From: Myxococcales bacterium
Lineage (GTDB): Bacteria > Myxococcota > Bradymonadia > REDH01
Direction of reading: 5' to 3'
DNA length: 9,149 nt
Assembly (NCBI GenBank): GCA_018970625.1
Contig: JAGWVZ010000111.1
Span: forward strand, 1 to 9,149
Shown: positions 5,374 through 9,149 of the stretch, piece by piece
Layout of the letters: every line of letters starts with the position of its first letter
Position numbering within the stretch: the stretch's first letter is position 1
The notes under the pieces: model-generated
The model's database searches: none
Told to the model about the DNA's origin: nothing
Seen by the model: the letters and a program-made list of their open reading frames with translations, nothing else
Made by a program: the position numbers and the translations under genes

Positions 5374-8055
5374 CTACGACTGCTCGGCCAGCGTAACGAA
5401 GGCCTCCAGGCGGTAGCCGGCCTCGTCGCATACCAGCGCCCCCTCGAGTCCAAGCTTTCGCAACATGTGAATCGCCGCGTACACGCGATTCTGCGCAGGA
5501 CGAGGAAGAATTCGCTCGCCTGGCCAGCCGATGGCGATCAGGTCATCGGTGGTAACACCCGCCTCGTGCTGTCCGGTCGAATGACGCGCCAGAAGATGAA
5601 GGATCCGCGCCACCGAGCGTCGACGCGCCAGATCGACACGCTCCCCGTCGCCAAGGCGAAACCAGCGTCCTTCGGGTCCCACCGTCAGCGTCTGCGTTGC
5701 CCGGGGTGTGGTCGCGTCCGTCATCGCGCGAATGCGTAACGCGGTCCTATGAAAAAGTGACCGCCAGGCGTCGGCATGAGTCTGGGAGTTTCGCTGCGTA
5801 AAGATCCCCACCAGGCCGGTCGCGGACGGGTCATCCGACCGCTCTCTCGCGCGCGACAACCAGTACTCCCGCAAAGGGCGCTGACTGGATCGCAGCGCCG
5901 CTTCCGAGCGAAAGGCGGCGTAGATGCTTACCAGACGCTCCTCGGATAGCAGCTCCAGCAAGGTCAGGCCCCGATCCAGCCGCTCTTCCGCCGCCAACGC
6001 ATCGCCTTGCTCCAGCGCAAGCACACCCGACTGACACACCGCGATCGCCTCGGTGCGCCGGACTCCCGTCCCCGCAACACGGATCGACTCGTGGTAGTGC
6101 CACTCCGCTGTGTCCCAGTCACCCAGGTCCTGATACACATAACCCAAGGTCAGATGAATGCTGTCCACACCCAGCAGGTTGCGCTTCTCCTCGTGCACCT
6201 GCAGCGCAAACGCCAAATCGTCCAGTGCCTCACTGTGATGAGACATCATGGCGTGCACAAATCCCCTCAACTGTCGCACCCGCGCCTCGGCGAGGCGATC
6301 CGGGTGCTCATGAACACAACGCGCAGCCCGGTCGAGCCACTGATGCGCAGCCCGGATATCCAGCCTCTGAATATGGGCCGAGGCCAGTATCCGGTAAGCG
6401 CGACCTTCCTCGATGCGATCATGAATCTCATAGAAAAAACCCGCTGCCTGCTCCAGATCGGCCATCGGCTGCACCCAGCCTCCGCGCAACGCTCCAACGA
6501 GCCCGCGTGCTGCGAATGCCGGTCCCAACGCGCGACTGTCACCTGTTCGACCCGCGAGATCCAGTGCCTCATTCGACAGCGTCTCTCCCAGCGATACCTC
6601 GCCACATAACGCCGATACAAGTCCCAGCAGGCTGAGCGCCCGCGCCCGTAGCGACTCCATCCCTTCGCCTTCTGCCAGCGCCAGAGCTCGACTCGCCGCG
6701 TCGCGGGCCCGGTTAAGGCGATTCAGCTCCCGCATCACACGGCCGAGGGCCAGCCACGCCGTCGTGCGACAGGCCGTCGTGCTGCCAGCGTGGTTGCCAA
6801 TCCGCGTCAACGCGCGGTCCAGACCCTCAATGTCAGGGATGATCCACCAGCACAATCGGTCGGCCAGCGACACCACGTCATCTGCAGCGTCGTCCGCGAA
6901 CTCTTCAAACAGCGACAACAGCGTAACCCGACCGATTCCCAGATTCTCCGGGGTGCCACTCGACGCCGATGGTACTCCGGTCGCGCTCGAGCGACTCGCC
7001 ACGATGCGCAGCGCGAGACGACGTACCGTACGAGGTTCGATGCGCGGAGAGGCCCTGCGACAAGCCCCTTCGAGCACAAATCGAAAAAGAAAGAACCACG
7101 GACGGCCGTCGGCGCTCTCGTGCGCCTCCACCAGACAGTGCTCTCGCAACACCCGCAGCGCCGTGCCCGGAGACCCAATCCCACACACCCGGAGCAGCTC
7201 AAAGGCCAGCGCCGCGTCGAACGCGCCCCCGACCAGCGCCAGCACCCACAGCGCATCGCGTGACTCCTCGTCGAGACGTTCCCACGAAGCCTCCAGCGCC
7301 TGGTCCAGCGAATGGTGACCGTCCGCCGTGCCACCGTGTCGCGATGCCTCCAGTGCGTACACGCTCCTGAGCCCATCCACGAGCGCGCTGCACGACAACG
7401 CAGGCAAATGCGACGCCGCCAGCACCAACGCCAGCGGACACCCATCCAGCAGCTCCAACAACGGCTGCACACGCTCCAGACGCAGCTCCTCGCGATTCCC
7501 TCGCCGAGTGCTCTCGCCTGAAATCAGCTCAAAGGACGCCGCCTGGCTCAATGGCGTCAGGCGCACCGTCTCAACGTTTGAATACGACACCGCCCGTCGA
7601 GACGTTACCAGCACCCGACTCCGACCGACCGCCGTCTGCGCGGCCAGCTTCGCCACCTGCGCAACGCTCCAGTCCCACGCACCATCCAGCACGATCAGCC
7701 ACTCTGTCTCTGCCTCGGCGCCCTCCGCAGCAACCGGTTCGGGCGCAACCAGGACGCGGTCGCCCGGTTCGTCGTCGCTGTACAAGTCGGCGCTCAACGC
7801 ATCCACCCAGCGACACCGGCGACTCGCCGCACGGCACCACTGCCGTGCCACCTCGCGCGCCACCGACGTCTTGCCAATACCCGGCCCCCCCGTCACCAGA
7901 AGCACCACCTCCGACGGCTCCAACGCCCGCACGAGATACCCGATCTCTTCGGACCGACCGACCGGCGTCGGAACTTCATCGAAACCTGCCATTTCGTTTC
8001 CCAGTTTCACGCCTCGTACCCTGACTGCGCATGTGACTGTCTTCGGGTATGGCAT
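5374..8055 (-). CDS. STAND/NB-ARC ATPase regulator with TPRs and C-terminal winged helix
   Basis: 893 residues by the longest reading; cytoplasmic, no signal peptide. Order of domains: NB-ARC-type P-loop NTPase with Walker A G-G-P-G-I-G-K-T at 56-63, Walker B W-L-I-V-L-D at 119-124, R-V-L-V-T-S-R at 147-153 and the G-C-P-L-A-L helix motif at 205-210; an ARC2/winged-helix-like region to about 330; a helical TPR superhelix at about 430-740; and a C-terminal winged helix at about 787-890, with a helix rich in Arg (W-P-G-E-R-I-L-P-R, then N-R-V-Y-A-A-I-H-M-L-R-K-L-G-L) like the Trans_reg_C/OmpR fold. STAND proteins of the AfsR/MalT kind hold ADP when resting and oligomerise with ATP when a ligand meets the repeats, then activate transcription. 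Here the DNA-binding domain is at the C-terminus, unlike AfsR/SARP. The start is uncertain: ATG 8055 lacks a ribosome site, whereas GTG 8010 (AGGG 8 bases upstream) and ATG 7992 (GGGA 7 bases upstream) look better, and the NTPase begins after all three. Its position just upstream suggests control of the lipoprotein operon. Confidence 0.9.
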   Translation of the reverse strand: MPYPKTVTCAVRVRGVKLGNEMAGFDEVPTPVGRSEEIGYLVRALEPSEVVLLVTGGPGIGKTSVAREVARQWCRAASRRCRWVDALSADLYSDDEPGDRVLVAPEPVAAEGAEAETEWLIVLDGAWDWSVAQVAKLAAQTAVGRSRVLVTSRRAVSYSNVETVRLTPLSQAASFELISGESTRRGNREELRLERVQPLLELLDGCPLALVLAASHLPALSCSALVDGLRSVYALEASRHGGTADGHHSLDQALEASWERLDEESRDALWVLALVGGAFDAALAFELLRVCGIGSPGTALRVLREHCLVEAHESADGRPWFFLFRFVLEGACRRASPRIEPRTVRRLALRIVASRSSATGVPSASSGTPENLGIGRVTLLSLFEEFADDAADDVVSLADRLCWWIIPDIEGLDRALTRIGNHAGSTTACRTTAWLALGRVMRELNRLNRARDAASRALALAEGEGMESLRARALSLLGLVSALCGEVSLGETLSNEALDLAGRTGDSRALGPAFAARGLVGALRGGWVQPMADLEQAAGFFYEIHDRIEEGRAYRILASAHIQRLDIRAAHQWLDRAARCVHEHPDRLAEARVRQLRGFVHAMMSHHSEALDDLAFALQVHEEKRNLLGVDSIHLTLGYVYQDLGDWDTAEWHYHESIRVAGTGVRRTEAIAVCQSGVLALEQGDALAAEERLDRGLTLLELLSEERLVSIYAAFRSEAALRSSQRPLREYWLSRARERSDDPSATGLVGIFTQRNSQTHADAWRSLFHRTALRIRAMTDATTPRATQTLTVGPEGRWFRLGDGERVDLARRRSVARILHLLARHSTGQHEAGVTTDDLIAIGWPGERILPRPAQNRVYAAIHMLRKLGLEGALVCDEAGYRLEAFVTLAEQS

Positions 8056-8293
8056 GCAACTGCATCACCACACCGCCTCTATCTTGTCGCCTCACTGCCC
8101 CGCGGACGCAAGAACCCAGCTTTTCAGAAGGCCTAAATGAAGCAATCCTTCAGGGCGGCGGCACGCTTCATGCCCCGCGCCAGATCGAACCCGCGCCCAC
8201 GCAGACCCGAACGTCCAATCAGAAGTGTCAGTAACGACATGCAGCTGCGTCCTACTCTGCGGGCAGATCGACATCGGCGTCCATCACCACCCC

Positions 8294-8314
8294 GCAGCGC
8301 TCTCGAAGCGCTGC
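8294..8314. repeat. Perfect 8-bp inverted repeat (candidate operator or hairpin)
   Basis: GCAGCGCT (8294-8301), a 5-base spacer CTCGA, then AGCGCTGC (8307-8314): a perfect dyad centred 77 bases before the plus-strand start codon. No T-run follows on either strand, so it is not an intrinsic terminator. A dimeric repressor or activator site is more likely; chance cannot be excluded in GC-rich DNA. Confidence 0.5.
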
Positions 8315-8321
8315 CGCCCGG

Positions 8322-8332
8322 TGGTCGGACCA
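8322..8332. repeat. Short palindrome upstream of the divergent gene
   Basis: TGGTC-G-GACCA, a perfect dyad 48 bases before the ATG at 8381. It lies where a -35 element would be expected, so it could be an operator, but arms of 5 bp are short. Confidence 0.3.
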
Positions 8333-8369
8333 TGGTGAGGCGATCTGCCGCCCTGTACCCTTTGTGCCC

Positions 8370-8374
8370 GGGAG
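8370..8374 (+). promoter_or_regulatory. Ribosome binding site of the plus-strand unknown gene
   Basis: GGGAG, 6 bases before ATG at 8381. Good match and spacing; it supports this start and hence the reading frame that stays open to the window end. Confidence 0.7.
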
Positions 8375-8380
8375 CTACCG

Positions 8381-9149
8381 ATGACAACTCGCGACTCGTT
8401 ACAGATTCTGAATGAGACTTTCTTCGGCCGCTCGGCCCCGCACCATGCACAAATGCTCTTCCGCGAGTGCATGGATGCCCTGGGCGACGACGGCATCATC
8501 GCCTGGTATCCCAGCACCCATAACGACGCGCACGCCGTCATTGAGCTGGGTCCGGCCAGACGGCAGCTGCACGGGTTTCGGCACCGCCCGACCCTGATCA
8601 TTCACACGTCGCTGCCTGTGAGGTTGCACTGCCACCACACCGACTATCACACCTCGATTCGAGCCGAAGAGCACGCGCGGTTCCCAGTGGGTGAAGAGCT
8701 GCGCGCCTATGTCAAAGATGCATTCTTTGATGACCGCAGGCCAGGCGAACCATCCCGGGGCAGCCTTGAGTTCGTGAAGGGCACATCCCTGCGGTTTGGC
8801 GAGTCTACGCAGTGGGTCATGAACCTGGAGCTATCCAACTGGGACTTCTTCCTGAACGTGGTCGCCAAGCGGGGTGTCCGATTCCACACGCTGATCCGTG
8901 TGCGTGAAGGCAGTGGCCTTGGAGGCTGCAGTTTCTCCACCAGCTACTTCTTTCCGTGGCTTTACTGGGCCGGCTGTCGTGAGGTCATCACCGACGACAT
9001 TGTCTGGGCCGATCAGGAGCAACACGAGAGGGTCTGTGGCTGGATGGCCGAGCGTGGCCAGACGACCACGCCACCCCGGTTCCGCTTTACACCCACCGGC
9101 GAGGCCTTCGCGTGGTCTGAGCTCGAGGTCTCTCCATGGAAGCTCGAGC
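8381..9149 (+). CDS. Unrecognised protein, 3' end outside window
   Basis: An uninterrupted frame of 256 codons from an ATG with a good ribosome site to the window edge. I do not recognise a family. It has no signal peptide or membrane segment and looks like a mixed alpha/beta cytoplasmic protein. Visible features: a His/Cys cluster at 83-90 (H-C-H-H-T-D-Y-H), an aromatic-rich stretch around 185-197 (F-S-T-S-Y-F-F-P-W-L-Y-W), and Cys at 30, 84, 183, 199 and 219. The cluster could bind metal but the spacing matches no motif I know. Codon 7 is TTA, a rare leucine codon in DNA this GC-rich. Amino-acid composition is balanced, unlike the Arg/Pro-rich shadow frames, which supports real coding. It is transcribed away from the regulator, so it could be co-regulated or belong to a separate unit running right. 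No function is proposed. Confidence 0.8.
   Translation, partial: MTTRDSLQILNETFFGRSAPHHAQMLFRECMDALGDDGIIAWYPSTHNDAHAVIELGPARRQLHGFRHRPTLIIHTSLPVRLHCHHTDYHTSIRAEEHARFPVGEELRAYVKDAFFDDRRPGEPSRGSLEFVKGTSLRFGESTQWVMNLELSNWDFFLNVVAKRGVRFHTLIRVREGSGLGGCSFSTSYFFPWLYWAGCREVITDDIVWADQEQHERVCGWMAERGQTTTPPRFRFTPTGEAFAWSELEVSPWKLE

Larger units (their letters stand above)
8056..8380. other. Divergent intergenic region, 325 bases, no gene supported
   Basis: Separates the minus-strand regulator from the plus-strand unknown gene and must hold both promoters, but no consensus -35/-10 pair stands out. It contains a perfect inverted repeat (8294-8314), a palindrome (8322-8332) and a near-palindromic 12-mer (8239-8250) similar to one overlapping the regulator's upstream start. 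Short open frames here are Arg/Pro-rich and unconvincing. Confidence 0.6.

Noticed and set aside
8119..8154. TTTTCAG and CCTTCAG words in the divergent region as extra copies of the 11-bp operator word
   Set aside because: The matches are imperfect, and the two TTCAG cores are 27 bp apart, not a multiple of 11, so they do not fit the tandem-site geometry.
8137..8415. Possible small plus-strand gene of 92 codons with GAAGG before its ATG
   Set aside because: The product is dominated by Arg and Pro, has no recognisable motif, and runs 35 bases into the better-supported gene that starts at 8381 in another frame.

Overview
The window comes from a GC-rich (roughly 60% or more) genome, most likely a myxobacterium-like or bradymonad-like deltaproteobacterium. 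The evidence is the gene content: lipoproteins with acidic linkers, DUF4215/'myxo_disulf_rpt' cysteine repeats, MopE-type Asp-rich motifs, VWA domains and an IgGFc-binding-like domain are a combination typical of Myxococcota and Bradymonadota. The phylum is inferred; the domain signatures are seen directly.

Layout, right to left. Four genes run on the minus strand. The first (5374-8055) is an 893-residue STAND/NB-ARC ATPase with a TPR array and a C-terminal winged-helix DNA-binding domain, a signal-responsive transcription regulator. After an 87-base gap come three tightly packed lipoprotein genes: a two-VWA lipoprotein with a MopE-type linker (2914-5286), an IgGFc-binding-like lipoprotein (757-2910), and a Cys- and Asp-rich repeat lipoprotein (1-760) that runs off the left edge. 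The last three have junctions of 3 bases and a 4-base ATGA overlap, so they look like one translationally coupled operon. All three products have a lipobox, an acidic low-complexity tether and cysteine-rich modules, so they should be exported, lipid-anchored and disulfide-stabilised. The first two also share the same six-cysteine repeat of about 40 residues.

The 87-base gap between regulator and operon contains a perfect tandem duplication of an 11-bp word. That is the spacing used by OmpR/PhoB-type and SARP-type winged-helix activators, and the regulator next door carries such a domain. The working model is a dedicated STAND regulator that switches on a three-component surface lipoprotein complex (adhesion, prey or matrix contact, or protein assembly).

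On the plus strand a divergent gene (8381 to the right edge) encodes a protein I do not recognise. The 325-base region between it and the regulator has a perfect 8-bp-arm inverted repeat and smaller palindromes that may be operators. No tRNA, rRNA, CRISPR array, insertion sequence or convincing intrinsic terminator was seen.
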